Source: Polychytrium aggregatum
Taxonomy: Eukaryota > Chytridiomycota > Chytridiomycetes > Polychytriales
NCBI RefSeq assembly: GCF_025602895.1
Contig: NW_026516315.1
Span: 86,515-150,514, forward strand
DNA length: 64,000 nt
Direction: 5' to 3'
Under the pieces are notes generated by a model, which made no database searches, was not told the DNA's origin, and saw only the letters and a program-made list of their open reading frames with translations. The position numbers and the translations under genes were made by a program. The stretch's first letter is position 1; each line of letters starts with the position of its first letter. Shown one piece after another: positions 9,670-21,872 of this stretch.

Positions 9670-12600
9670 ATGAGTTCTATCGACATGGCCTCGAGCTCGT
9701 CCTCGATCCAGAAGGAAACGGGTCGTGGGAACGACAGGATAGCCACGTCGCCTCCAACGCCGTCTGGTTCCAACACCCCCCTCGATCGATCGGATGAGTC
9801 AATCCTCGACAGCTCCCGCAGGCCGGTTTCACCCGACAAAGATAATGTGCATCCTCCAGATGCATACGTGCCCTTCTATGGCGTGCCGGCTGGTCGAGAC
9901 GAAGACCCATCGGTGCTGGTGGCCGCCTCGCGTGTCCCGCATCCCCCAAAGCCGTTTCTCACCCTGGAGGCGTTCTCTCGCAAAAGCTCGCAGCAGCTAT
10001 CGCTCCCGCCGCTCTACCACAACGCGAGTGTCAAGCGCAAAGCCAAGCTCGGGAAGGCGATGCACGACCCCAAGACCTGGGCGGGCTCCGACCTCGACGA
10101 CGGCACCCAGAGCATCAAGTCGCGAACATTCTCGATCTCGGGCAGCCAGATCTCCGGGCTGACCTCATTCTCGCCCGGGTGGCTTCCAAAGCCCAAGCTC
10201 CCGAGTGGCCTGCAGCAGCAATCTCATCGAAACTCGTGGGACTACGAGAGCAACTCGAGCATGCCGCGCTACCGCCAGCGAGCCGACGGCACGCCTCCAT
10301 CGGGTGGGAGATATTCGCTGACCCGGGAGTCTTCCCGCCGCGGGCCTTTGCTACTTGGTACCGGCGAGCTCGACCCCGAGCGACAGCGCCCGCCCTTGAT
10401 AGACATCATACTGCCTCTCGAAAACGATGGGGATGAATTTCCCCTTGGCACTCCCTTGATCCCCCTGGTTGGAGGCACCAAAGCGCTCTTCAACCGGGCA
10501 GCCCAGAGCGGCAGCGCCAGACCCCCGAGCAATCACGAGGTCATTCTGATTCCGCCCAACGCTCTCGCACCTCCAAACTCGACTGAGCCATCGTGCAGCC
10601 GCGGGGAAGACAGGCCTACGGACCAACGCAACGACGAGCGCATTGCACAGTTTCTGCGCGAGCGGCAGAACTGGCTCGGCAACAGCGACCAAGACTCGCC
10701 CTCATCCTCACGCCTCAACACCAGCTGTCGCCAAAACAAGATCTGGGGCTACGGCATCGCCTATACTGTCTCTGAAAAGGGCACGTCCGAGATACCGCTC
10801 TCAGCATACGTCCCCGTCGAGTACATTGTCAGCTCGTGGCAATTTCCCGGAAGTGGGACCGAGACGCACTCGCGTGTACCAACAGACAAAAGCTCCAGCG
10901 TCCTCAAGCTAGCCAAAACCCACAGCGGTCTTCCCGTCGACTCCACCCGTCTCCGCAACTCAAAAGACTCGGTTATGTCGTTCATGGGCACCGGATTGGC
11001 CTCTGAGTTTCTGTCGGTGCCGGTGCCCCAGTCTCGGCTGGGCCCGCATCAGCAGAGTACACAAGAGCCCTCACGCAGCGAAGAGTCCGAACCATCGATG
11101 GTCGACGCATCGCAAATCTGGAACATCCAACGCCGGGTGATCCAGCGACAGAAGCTCTACAACGAAGGCACGTCCTTCAATAACACCAAGCGCCGCGCGT
11201 CCTCCGTCATGGACTTTATCCTTCCGTTATCTCCAACAAGCTTCTGGGACTCGATTCTTCATCCGATCAAGGCAAGTGGATGCTGCTGATGGTGTTGCTG
11301 CTGCAGGCGTCTCAACCGGGCGGGCAGCTGTGCTACTGCATGCGCCCGCGAATGCACCGGCGCAGTTCGTGTGCTTATCGGTTCCGTTGGCTCCGTTGGC
11401 TCAATTGGATCTGTTGGCTCCGTTGGCTGTGCCTGCACTTGCCATACCGAGACCTGGCATCCCTGCCATGACATCCCTGGCGCTTATGATGCTATTGAAC
11501 TCCAATATCACTGACGCTACTGACACGGTCCGGGTGTTGCGACTTGCCCAGGAGCTGCCAGAGACTGGCCCGAGCCTGCAGTTTGATCGACCGACCGAGC
11601 GCATGTACAGCATGTACCTCTACCAGGTCCAGGGCACCAACACCCTGCAGATCAAGCTCTGGATTCTGTCCTTCTATGTGTTTACAATTATTCTGCTTGA
11701 TCTGCTATCAGCCAAGAGCATCGACGCCTCGACTATTTACAAGCACACGTTTGGATATCTGTACTTGCTGACGTCGATCGCGATGGGGATACTCTGCCAC
11801 CGTCCGTCCTGGGAGTCTCTCGATTTTCCAGTGAGGATCTTTTGGATTGTTCTCTTTGGACTCGAAAACCTGACCACCACGGTGTTTGCGCTGGGGCTCT
11901 TTCCCTCCAGTACCCCAGTAAGTGGAACGTTCGGGCAGCTTTGTTCGCGGCTGCGCTTATGCTTTGCCATCTTGGTCGGATCGTTCTCCAAGAATCCCGT
12001 ACTGCGTCGCAACTCCAACGACCATTAAATCGGACCACAATCCCTGCTGCTTCAACGCTGCGCGTATCGACAGGTGTCCAAGGGATCGATCATCGCTCTG
12101 TCGGGAGTCGGCACAATCGCAATGATCTATCTCTCCGCATCGTCCTACTACGGAACTGTCACCGCGACGGGTTTGACTTTGACCGCTGCTCATATTGCCC
12201 TCACAATCGTATCGCTGATGCAAGCCACCCCTGGAAACCAGTCTGGCTCAATGATGAACTCGCTTTACATCGAGATCCTGCTCTATCTGTCCGTCAACTT
12301 TGTGGGTTTTGTTCGGATCTATATGGTCGAGGTGCACATCCGAAGGGCCTTCATCAAGCACCGGATCATCTACAAGCATCAGGAAAACATTATGGAGGCC
12401 CGCAACCAGAGCCACTTGATGCTTGGGATGATTCTGCCGGCCAAGATTGCCCAGCTCATGAGGGAGAACGACTTTTACATGTCCCCAGACTCGCTCAACA
12501 TGATCCAGGACACATTTCTGGAGCTCCACGGCGTCACGATCCTGTTTGCCGATATTGTGGGGTGAGTGCCGCGCTGCCCGGATGTGCTCTCAGCTGGTCG

Positions 12601-15600
12601 TGTCTTGTATCGAGCTTGGTTGCTCACTCTCGCCGTTGGCTAGATTCACCGAGTTCTCGTCACAGATACCGGCATATGATCTCGTCGGGGTTCTCAGCGA
12701 CATATTTTCAGAGTTTGACAACATTGTCACGGATTTTGGGCTGGAGAAGGTACATGCCGGACGACCACGACGAATGATTAAGAAGCTCACCCTCTGCTGC
12801 TGGTGATGGTGTTGGTGTCGCTGGTAGCAGTACTAGTGGTGCGCATTGGATCGATACGGACTCTTGCTTACGGAACGATCTCGCACATCTCCAGATCAAG
12901 ACAATTGGCGACTGTATCGAAGTTGCCGGCGGTGTCCCTGAGCAGCTCCAGTCGGAAACACAGATCGCCAACGAGGCCGAGAAGGTCTGCATCGTTGCTC
13001 TGATCATGATTCATTCGATCCGAAAGATCTCGGAAAACATCCGCCGCAACCTCCGCCTTCGCGTCGGAATCCATACCGGCTCCATCTTGGCGGGCGTGGT
13101 GGGACTGTGGAAGTTCAAATACGGTAGGTGTGCTTGCGCGGATGTGCATCTAAACACAATATGGAGCAGCAGATCGCATGGATGCGTAATGAAGGCTGCA
13201 GTCGCGATCGAGCCAGAATCGAGATGTTCGAGTTCCTGCAAGCGCAGTGGCTTGCGGACATTACTGCGCAGGTCCAAGAGGGCTTGGATGATGCACTGGC
13301 TTGTGTCTTGAATTGCTGTGCTGTTGCATTTGTGAGTTGCAGCGGCTAATAGGCGGTTTGTCTAGATATTTGGTCTCAGGACGTCGAGATCGCCTCGCTG
13401 ATGGAGCAGAAGGGGACCCCTGATATACCCCACGTCTCTCAGAGCACCGAGAAGTTGCTGCGAAACAAGGGAATGGTCTCCTTTGAGCCGGATATACGAC
13501 TCGATGCCTTTGGCAGGGAAATCAATACCTTCAATATCCCCACCGACTCCATTTCCTTCAAGGACTTGTGCAGCATCCGCTCGACACACATTCGGCTCTA
13601 TACGTGTGAGACGGCCGAAACACCCGAGCTCGAGGCGCGATGGGCCGAGCCGGACCAGCTGCCAAGCGACTCGACCGACGATATCAATGACGACATGCAC
13701 GCTGAATCCAGGCGGATCTTGAAGGGCGAAGACAGCGACACCGAGATTCTCAGCTTCAGCTGCGAGCCTGCGCATCCACCGCTCGCGAACAGACAGCTCT
13801 TCACCGAGCCCAAGGACCTTGCTCGCAACCGCCAGCGACCATCGCAACGATCGTCGCAGAGATCGCCGCAGCGGATTCCTGGTGTCCATATCTTCAAAGA
13901 GAGCCTCAACGACTCACTGCGATCTTTCCAGTGCAGCATCGGGCGGTGGACCGGTAAGTGTCGCCTCCTCGGTCATCAGTTGGTTGCTCTGTGGCAAAGT
14001 CTGGTTGGGACTGACTCTAAGCGTGGGCTTGATATTTGGGCAGGGTTATTCCTTGATCAATCACAGGAGCGAGACTACTGCAGGCACTACATGAAGAACC
14101 ACATGGCAGCGCTGTTCATCACTGCAGGCGTCACCTTTGTCGTCTATATCATCTTGTTTACGTCCCATGTCCTTCTGGTTCCCTCGGAGTACCTCTTGCT
14201 GATCCTTGAGGGGCTCGGTGGGCTCGTCTTGCTTGCTGTGATTATCGGGTTCTACCACTCGAAGATATGGCGCAGACTCGGCGATGCGATAGAGACCAAG
14301 TACGACGAGTGGATTGAGTTCTTCCAGCACATGCACCGGACGGTGCTCCCCTTGAGCCAAAAGCCTCGCCAGCCCAAACGGAAGAGCAAGGAATCGTCGC
14401 GGTCATGTTTGCCTAATTTATTCGCCCTGACGACGATCTGGTTTTCGTTTGTGGGCAACCTGGTGATTGCGATCACACACCCGAGCGCCCGCATCCAGTG
14501 CATCACATGCGTGGTCGTTGTTCTGATGATGCACACCATCTACGTGGGCATGAAGATGTTTCTCTTTAGCGTTTCGATCCTTGTGTGCGCTGTGATCTTT
14601 TCGATCCCACTGCTGGTCGACAAGTCGCCACTGCTGGATATCTACACGGCTCAAACGATAGTGCCTATCCTGGCGGTCGCGGTTACCCTCCTGTTTTTCA
14701 CCAACCGCAAGGTGGACATGCTTGCGCGGACCAACTTTTACCTCAAGACACAGGTGCGTGCTTGCGATACTTTTAGATCCTGTGGATGCGCCCTCGAGTG
14801 AGAGGAAGAACTGCAGAGCATGCATCTGCCAGCGCAACGCTCGTGGAGCTCTGACATCCTTTACCCATGCACAGAACGAGGACCTGTATACATACATGAA
14901 GCAGGCCCAACAGAGCGCCGAGAAACTGCTGCTCAACATTCTTCCGCTCTCGGTGATCCTGAGACTGAAGGAGAATCCCTTTACACACATTGCCGACGAC
15001 CGAGAGGACGTGTCGATCCTGTTCACGGGCATCACGAACTTCCTGCCGTTCGAGCAAGCTTCGCAAAAGCACACGATCTGGCTCCTGAATGCCATCATCT
15101 GCGACATTGACGAGTGCTGTGCCTCCTTTGGAATCGAAAAGATCAAGACGATTGGTAATTGCATGAGGGGCGGCAATAGCAATAGCAATAGCAATAGCAA
15201 TAGCAATAGCAATAGCAATAGCAATAGCAATAGCAATAGCAATGGCAATGGCAATGGCCGTCGGAGAGCATGGGAGCATCCGAGCGATCCCTTGGGTCAT
15301 GGACAAAGACACCGCCTTGACGCATCCATTCGACGGTGTGGACGCACACAGGATCCAAGTACATGGCCATGGCCGAGAACCAGGGAGACCACCCGCACTA
15401 CCACGTCAAACAGATGATCGACTTTGCTCTGACCCTGAAGAAAGTGATTCGCGACTTCAACAAGCGGACGAATCAAAAGTTTCTCCTGCGGACGGGAATC
15501 CACGGTGGGTATCGAGGGCGGACGCTGTTGGAAGGCGAGCTGTTGGCAGCCAGTGGATGCTGGCTGAACAAGTACCGTCCATGGTGCCGTGCGTGCTTGC

Positions 15601-16324
15601 TCTGTGGTGGTCGCCCAGTGGCCCGGTTGCCCACTGCCAGAACTCCATGGCAAAGAGCCACCTCTGCCTTGCTGACTCATTTCCGCTCGGATAATCGGCC
15701 GTCGGATAAACATCAATCGTCCACGGTGCCGCTGCTGTGGTTGATTTGTGGCTCAGCGGGCCCTGCTGTGTCTGGTGTCATTGGAACCCGAACTGTAAGT
15801 GCCCATGGTGCCATCGGCGCTGGGCTCGTGGGGCGGGCTGTGGACGGAGAGAAGGCCGGTGCCATTTTCACGCTGCCTTTGCAATCTCTTTCATTTGATA
15901 GGCTCGTATTGACGCCTCCCCCCCTCTTGGTAGTCGTATTTGCTATGCGATCATGGCCGGCTGTGCAAGCGCAGGCAAACTTTGGGCCGGAGGATGCTGG
16001 TCTGACCCTTTCTGGTTTTCTCTCTCTCGCTGGTCGACTTGGCCGGGTGTCTTCCGACGAACTGGGTGCTCGCTCCGGCGGACTGTCTGCGTGCTCGCCA
16101 ACGCAACGAACCACGGGCAGTTCACCTTCGATGTGTGGGGCGACACCGTCAACGTTGCGTCGCGGATGGAGTCGACGGGCAAGGAAAACGAAATCCAGGT
16201 GACCGAGGAGGTGTACCAGCGGCTGCGGGGCGACTATGAATTCCAGCCGAGGGGCTCTGTCGAGATCAAAGGCAAGGGCTGGATGCGAACGTACTTTGTC
16301 CGGGGCTCGGTTGTCAAGTACTAG
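9670..16324 (+). CDS. Membrane-bound class III adenylyl cyclase, animal-type TM1-C1-TM2-C2 architecture
   Basis: Eleven exons, 1587 aa: 9670..11271, 11552..11917, 12074..12561, 12644..12749, 12895..13123, 13366..13953, 14044..14753, 14875..15154, 15352..15504, 15757..15794, 16121..16324; all phases close. It makes cAMP from ATP. Order: a 534-aa disordered cytosolic N-terminus; a first multi-TM block; C1 with FADIVGF (Asp816) and KTIGD (Asp860), the two metal-binding Asps spaced 44 apart as in mammalian C1, then the C1-type DIWSQDVEIAS; a second multi-TM block; C2 with EKIKTIG and SKYMA, Lys1454 and Asp1524 (FDVWGDTVN) as adenine-selecting residues, Asn1531/Arg1535 as transition-state residues, and KGKG near the C-terminus. 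Metal Asps lie only in C1 and the ATP-specific residues only in C2, as in animal tmACs. Intron 1 begins GCAAGT (GC-AG). The acceptor at 11552 and the last one at 16121 are the least certain. Confidence 0.88.
15174..15257. repeat. Hexanucleotide microsatellite (CAATAG)11(CAATGG)3 in an adenylyl cyclase intron
   Basis: Eleven CAATAG units followed by three CAATGG units, wholly inside the intron between the 14875 and 15352 exons. It lies just after the donor GTAATT that splits the KTIG/SKYMA motif of C2. The antisense frame gives an artificial poly-Leu/Ala open frame. Confidence 0.9.
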
Positions 16325-17132
16325 GCCGATCAGCCGCCATGCCGAATACACCGACATGGTGCTGGGACTTGCATTGGCGAGAACCCAGGCCCGGAAATCA
16401 GCAACAGCCCTGGCTCAAACCAGGGTGTCATTCTCCCCGAGCCAAGGACAACGCGCGGCGCGCACCTGGGGCCTGTGTGACGCTTGGTGCGCGGCCGCGG
16501 GGCGCATTGGCTGCCTGGCGCCTGTGATTGGCCCAGAGTGCTTCCATATCCGGCGTGTCTGTCACACAGTTGTCTGCGAGGGACAGGGACGGCAGCACAA
16601 CACAGCACAGCGCAGCGCAGCACAGCCGCTCTGCACACAGCGCGCGGCAGCAGTTCCCGCACCGCAGCGGCCGCACACAACAACGCGCGCCCACACTACA
16701 GCGACAGTGCGCAACAAGCTGCAGCACCCACACACCCACACACCCACACCGCTGCACCACTCATGCCGCGCACACATGTCCTCGTTTCTCCTGCCCACTC
16801 GAACAGTTGGGGTGCGTCTCGTCTGTTCCTCGTCTCGCCAAGCACGATTCTCATCTCCCCCCCTTTTTCGGGTGTCTTCGAGCTGCGGGCTCTTGCCAGC
16901 GATTATATACACAGCATTACATTTTTTTCCTTTGATCCTGGGCCCTCGCTCGGTTCTCTTCTCCTGCGCTCCTCCCGTAAGGGTCTGTTCTGGTCGTCGC
17001 GGGCGCCTCTGTCTTCGTCCGTATCTCGCCCCTTCCCTCCGCGGTATCGTCCCTGGCCTCTCGGCGCCGCCCCTGACCTCCGTCCTTCTTCAGATCATCG
17101 CTTCCGTCTCGCCCAGACAGCACACACCCGCC
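16325..17132. other. Intergenic region upstream of Ras gene 1
   Basis: No gene. It contains a CA/CAGCG-rich stretch (about 16590-16760) and a C/T-rich leader up to 17132, similar to the leaders of other genes in this window. Confidence 0.6.
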
Positions 17133-19219
17133 ATGCCTGCTCCCTCGCAATCGTCCGTCTACTACATCGTCGTCCTGGGCGACGGTGGTGTCGGCAAGAC
17201 CGGTAAGCGTTGTATCCGGCTCCTCGCTGCTTCTGGTGTCTTGCTCTGTCCTCGGGACGAGATGAAGACCTGTGTGCCGAAACGAGTGGCCAAGAGAAAC
17301 AAGATGCTCTTCGAGCCGCAATTCTGCCTCCAACTGCACTGCACCGGGGTTTCCTGTGCCATCGATGTCTTGCCTGCCTGCCTGGGAATGTCGGCATGCC
17401 AAGAGGATACCTGGGCTAACACCCTGCTCTCGTCCTCGGCTCACCGGCAATGCTCACCGGCAATGCTCACACCCTCTTCATCGACAACGCAACTCCCATC
17501 CGGCCAACATTTCCTCACACCACCAACGCCGCACGACCACCGTATCAACATCGCCATTACGCAACGTGTGCTGGCTCTGTCGGCGACGGCTGAATCTCCG
17601 CAGCCCTGACGACTCAAGTAAGTCTCCTCCTCGGTTGGCTCCTGGGGCCGCTCTGGGCCCAGTCACAGAGGCCCTGGACTCTGCATCCTTTGGTCCTGAC
17701 TACGGTCGCAAGGCGTGCTCGGCTATCCACCTGGTATCCTCCTGGCTATCCACCTGGTATCCTCCTGGCTATCCGCCTGGTATCCTCCTGGCTATCCGCT
17801 TGCTCACATGCGCTTCGCCTCTTGCTCTGTCTGCCTGTCGTCTCCTCCCCTCGGGCTCGTCTCGCCAGTTCTGCCGCCAGCAATTCCCCGGTGAGCATTG
17901 TGTCCCGCTCTGTGGATATGCTCTCGCTGTCTGCTCTGGCATCGATGCTCTGGTTTCGATGATTGTTGTGCTCACCCCTGTTCTTTGTAATCGCTCTCTG
18001 TTCGACTGTGCGTGTGGGGGGGGGCTATCGGTCTATCTTTCTATCTTGATTCGCACACTCTTTCCCTGGTTGCCCTGACTGCCTCTCGTCCATGGACCTG
18101 TGTTGGCATCTGCATGGCGATTTCGCCCCACAAAGACATTTACGACCCCACCATCGAGGACTCGTACCGCAAGCAGGCCATGATCGACAACAAGGCATGC
18201 ACCCTGGAAATCCTGGACACCGCTGGACAAGAAGAATATATCACGTAGGTGCTCTGTTCATCGCCAGCGCTAGACTGCGCTTACTGGCCTGAGCCGGACT
18301 TCCTAATTGCCCTGTCCTTTCCCTCCGTGGCCACCGGCTCCTGCGGAACACATCCCGCAATCCCCTCCATCATATCGTGCACTGAACTTCGGTCATTCCC
18401 GTCAATGCGATGGCGATTGCTCGATAACTCGACCTTCCAACGGCACCAAATGGCACCAAATGGCAAATGGCACACAACGGCACACAACGGCACACAACGG
18501 CAACTGCTCCGGCTCGCTTCTCTCTCAACCCAGCCTGAGAGATCAGTGGATTCGCGACGGCGAGGGCTTCCTCCTAGTATACTCCATTGCTTCCCGCCGC
18601 ACCTTTGACCACGTCGAGCAGGCCCGAGTGCAGATCGAGCGCGCCAAGGAGGATCAAAAGTTCTCGATTGTCCTGGTCGGCAACAAGGCCGATCTGGTCG
18701 CCGAGCGGGAGGTGTCGAAAGAGGAAGGCAAATTCATGGCAAGCCGCATCGGCGCAACCTTCTGCGAGACCTCGGCAAAGACAGCCATCAACGTTGAGTT
18801 GTACGTATCGTGGCCGCGGCTGTCTCATCGAAGGGGGAGGGTAGAATGGACATGTACTGACCCTTAGTCGTCCCTTGCCTCCCGTTTGCGATGGTTCACG
18901 AACCGCTGATGTGATCCCGTTTGGTCGACAGTGCATTCCACGAGGTAAAACCCGGTGTGCTTCTCTGCATGGGTCTATGCAGCCACTAGCAAATGCCAGT
19001 TGCATGTTGCATGTTGTGGGATAGTCGGCGCCACCCGATGATGATGCAGTCCAGGGAAAAGTTGTGTGCACGCCTCCCCCCCGTAACCGACATATCTGTG
19101 CATCGTTGCTGACGGCACGTATCCATCGTATTCCGTAGGTGGTTCGACAGATCCGAGCCAACAACGGCCACCATTCTGGCGACGGCCGCAAGAACCCGAA
19201 AGAGTGCATGCTGATGTAA
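17133..19219 (+). CDS. Ras-family small GTPase 1 (CaaX CMLM)
   Basis: Seven exons, 191 aa: 17133..17202, 17604..17617, 17869..17890, 18136..18244, 18534..18800, 18932..18944, 19139..19219. All GTPase motifs are present: P-loop GDGGVGKT (residues equivalent to Ras G12/G13 retained), effector loop [11 protein letters not shown], switch [10 protein letters not shown] with the catalytic Gln, NKAD and ETSAK. The C-terminus is CMLM followed by TAA, a CaaX box predicted to be prenylated, so it should be membrane-anchored. The effector loop is Ras-like rather than Rho- or Rab-like. In yeasts Ras feeds adenylyl cyclase or MAPK; which applies here cannot be read from sequence. Introns 2 and 4 hold tandem repeats. 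It is a likely duplicate of the gene at 21873, sharing exon sizes 14, 22, 267 and 13. Confidence 0.9.
17722..17800. repeat. 23-bp tandem repeat in Ras 1 intron 2
   Basis: Three 23-bp units (GCTATCCACCTGGTATCCTCCTG form) at 17722, 17745 and 17768, plus a partial fourth. They are near-identical (A/G change in the third), suggesting recent expansion. Purely intronic. Confidence 0.85.
18441..18505. repeat. Short tandem repeats in Ras 1 intron 4
   Basis: GGCACCAAAT units run into GGCACACAAC units (10-bp period) just upstream of the acceptor at 18533. Confidence 0.75.
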
Positions 19220-21872
19220 ACCGGGCTCGGAGCAAACCATAACCAAAATGTGATCCCCCCCGCCCTCGCACCTCGATCTCCCTATATCGCTATCCCTTTG
19301 CTTTCGGTCATCTCCTCCAGTCCCCAGTCTCTCTTGCTCTCTCTCCTTCATTTCTTCTGAACAACACAATATCAATGCGTTTCGACCGCAATCCACTGGG
19401 GCTCTCCTGAACCCCTGGATATGGCCATGACGACGCCATGTACTCTTGCGATGACCTGACTGAATGATGTCGATCGGCGCTCACGTTGCTGCAATGGAAT
19501 TGGGCATGAGGAATCGTGGAAATGATCTCACCAACTCACTTGGTCGTTCCTGGCCGAAGCGTATAATTTGATCCGGCTCTGACGTGCTTTTGTCGAAGAG
19601 CGACACCAGAGACATTGTCTTTTTCAACACGCTGTATGCAACATGATGGGCGGCATGGCTTTCCACGATGATCATCACGCCAATCGGCCTGTTGGGTGGG
19701 TTGCTGGCCCCGCACTCGCTCATTGCGCCGAGATGGTTATGGCTCAGACACTAGCTTGCCAGCCAGCTTGCCGGCCAGCACGCCATATCGCTGCCCCTCT
19801 TGCGCCTCCCAATCTCAATCTCAATCTCAATCCCAAGCCCGGTCTCGCCGCCGGGTGCTCGGCGACACCGCCAGAGAGTGCGCCACCGACGACTGCAGCC
19901 TTACAGCGAGCTTTTTTTTGAAGCGGGACACTTTCACAGACGGATGACCTGCGTGGGCTGTGTGAGTTGCATGGGTTGTGTGGGTTGTGTGGGTTGCGTG
20001 GGTTGCGTGGGTTGCGTGGATCAGACGGCTATGATTGGCACACTATATGCTCCCATCGCCGAGGTCTTGCAGCGATATTGCCCTTTGCCCTGCAGGTGCA
20101 ATGCCGTGAAGAGCACGCATGCTCGAGTCGGTGCGCTCGCCCTGTGGTCGCCGTCTCGGGCGGTGGGATGCGGATTTGCAGGGCCTGCAGCCTCCGGTTT
20201 GGACCTGGCTTGGCCAGTCGGCGGGGAATGCAGCCCGATTGGTTCGCGAGCGCGTCGTGGCAAGCAACATGTCGCAGGACATGCACCAGGAAGGGCCGCC
20301 CAAGCCAAAAGCTCCTTGCCCATCCGCGCAGGCTGGGGCGGTTGGCGCTCGCAGGCGCAGATGCATCGGCCCAACGTGGCGACGCCGCTGGTTGGGGTGC
20401 GTTCGCTGTCGGCTCCGGACAGGGCACGAGCGCTGGTCCGTGCCTGAATGGGGGCGGATGGTGCAGATAGGCGCCTGGACCGTCGTCCGATAGCATGATG
20501 TCCTGGCGGACATGGCCTCGGTCAGGCCGTGTCTGCCAGGCCTCGTTGGCGACAGTTGGCGAGACGGCCGGGGCTGTCTGTCCATTGCTGTCCGACCCAC
20601 TCTTCAGCGACCGAGGAGAGGCTGAAGCAGCAACCCACAAATGACAAACAAAACCGGAAAGAGCGACCGGACAGCCATCCTGCGGAGGACCAAGATGAGA
20701 TGAGCCAGAATGAGCGAGCGCCAGCCAAGCCGCGGGAACAAGCAGCCGGAGAAACGGGCATTGCCAGAGAGAAGGCCGGGCTGGGCCGGGCTGGGCTGAG
20801 CGGGGCCCAATACAGACGAATCGCCCGGCTGCAATGGGCCGATGGAAGGGATGGGCGGATTCCATCCGGCAGGCTTCCATGCCGGCCCGCCCTGGCCAAG
20901 ACGAGGCTGCTGCTGCTGCTGCTGTTGCTGCCGGCGAGCACTGGGCAACAGATCGCCGCGCCAGATCGCCACACCAGAGGCGGCATACGCCCAGCCCCAG
21001 GACACCCCCAGATCCGAAAGCCAGAAGCAGCCCGCCTGTCGTGGGCGCGCAGGACACAGCGCTGCGGGGCCTCTCACGAATTCCAGGCGTGGCACCACGG
21101 CCGAGACACAAGGGCCGGACGAGCCGACACGTGACGGCCATGTCCGGCTGTGCTCGGTGCGGGTGGGGCTGGCTGCGTGTGCGGGTGCAGCACTGGGCCT
21201 GGAGGCCGATGTGGCTGCTTGTACAGACCGCGTCGCAGCGAGGGGGAATCCAGTTGACCACCACCACCATCACTATCGCCATCACTATCGCCATCGCTAT
21301 CATCACCGTCGGCCAGCGCAGGAGGGCATTAAAGCAACAATGCGACGACACCACGCCCACACAGCAACACCACAGCAACTACCTCGCAACCACACAGCAG
21401 CACCACACAGACAGCGGGCCGCGGCTCAGAACAGCATGTCCAAGAATAGCGCGGCGCTAATGCAGTGGCCGTGTCGCGCTGCCCGCGCGCCTGTGCGCCC
21501 TTGTCGCGCCCACCCACCCCGCGCCGCCATTGGCTGCAGCACCCCCGTGCGACCCTGTTGGTGTGACCCTGTTGTGCAACCGCCCCTTCCCAAGTGCTTT
21601 TTTTGACTTTCCTTGCCCGCCTGCCCGTGGGCGTCATCCTCGCTCCCGCGGCGTCCTGTCTCCTCGCCGCCACACCGGCCCCCCCTCCTGGCCACGTCCT
21701 TATTTCGTGTGTCTGCTCTGCCCAAAACCACCACCGGGTCGTCGCTATCTTTTCCTTTCCTTCGTCTGCTCTTGCCCGGCCTTCGCTGCTGTCGTCTGCC
21801 GTCCCGTCTGCCGCTCCGCCTCCCTCCCCGCTCCATCTTGCCCCTTGCCTCGTCTTTCCCTTGGCCGCCAAC
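19220..21872. other. 2.65-kb spacer between the two Ras genes
   Basis: No convincing gene on either strand. It contains a 9-bp tandem repeat (19953-20019), a CTG run (about 20907-20930), an ATC/ACC-rich simple stretch (about 21255-21300) and a CA/CAC-rich stretch (about 21340-21420). From about 21600 it becomes C/T-rich, forming the leader of Ras gene 2. A 449-codon minus-strand frame (20029-21378) is compositionally driven and lacks a domain. Confidence 0.6.
19953..20019. repeat. 9-bp minisatellite, GTGGGTTGC/T
   Basis: Seven 9-bp units (GTGGGCTGT, then GTGAGTTGC, drifting to identical GTGGGTTGC copies) followed by a partial unit. Confidence 0.85.

Noticed and set aside
14418-15254. 278-codon minus-strand frame with a poly-Leu start
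   Set aside because: The poly-Leu part is the CAATAG microsatellite read in antisense; the rest opposes adenylyl cyclase exons.
15174-15257. CRISPR-like direct repeats
   Set aside because: Simple 6-bp units without spacers, inside a fungal intron.
9670-16324. Guanylyl cyclase call for the cyclase gene
   Set aside because: The base-selecting residues are Lys (KTIG) and Asp (DVWG), the adenylyl pair, not the Glu and Cys of guanylyl cyclases; no rhodopsin or kinase-like domain is attached.
20029-21378. 449-codon open frame on the minus strand between the Ras genes
   Set aside because: Composition-driven: it covers CAC/CTG-rich simple sequence, shows no domain or TM plausibility, and has no splice or start context.
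20834-21606. Overlapping plus-strand frames of about 200-250 codons before Ras gene 2
   Set aside because: They run through CTG, ATC and CAC simple repeats, with no domain and no consistent splice chain.
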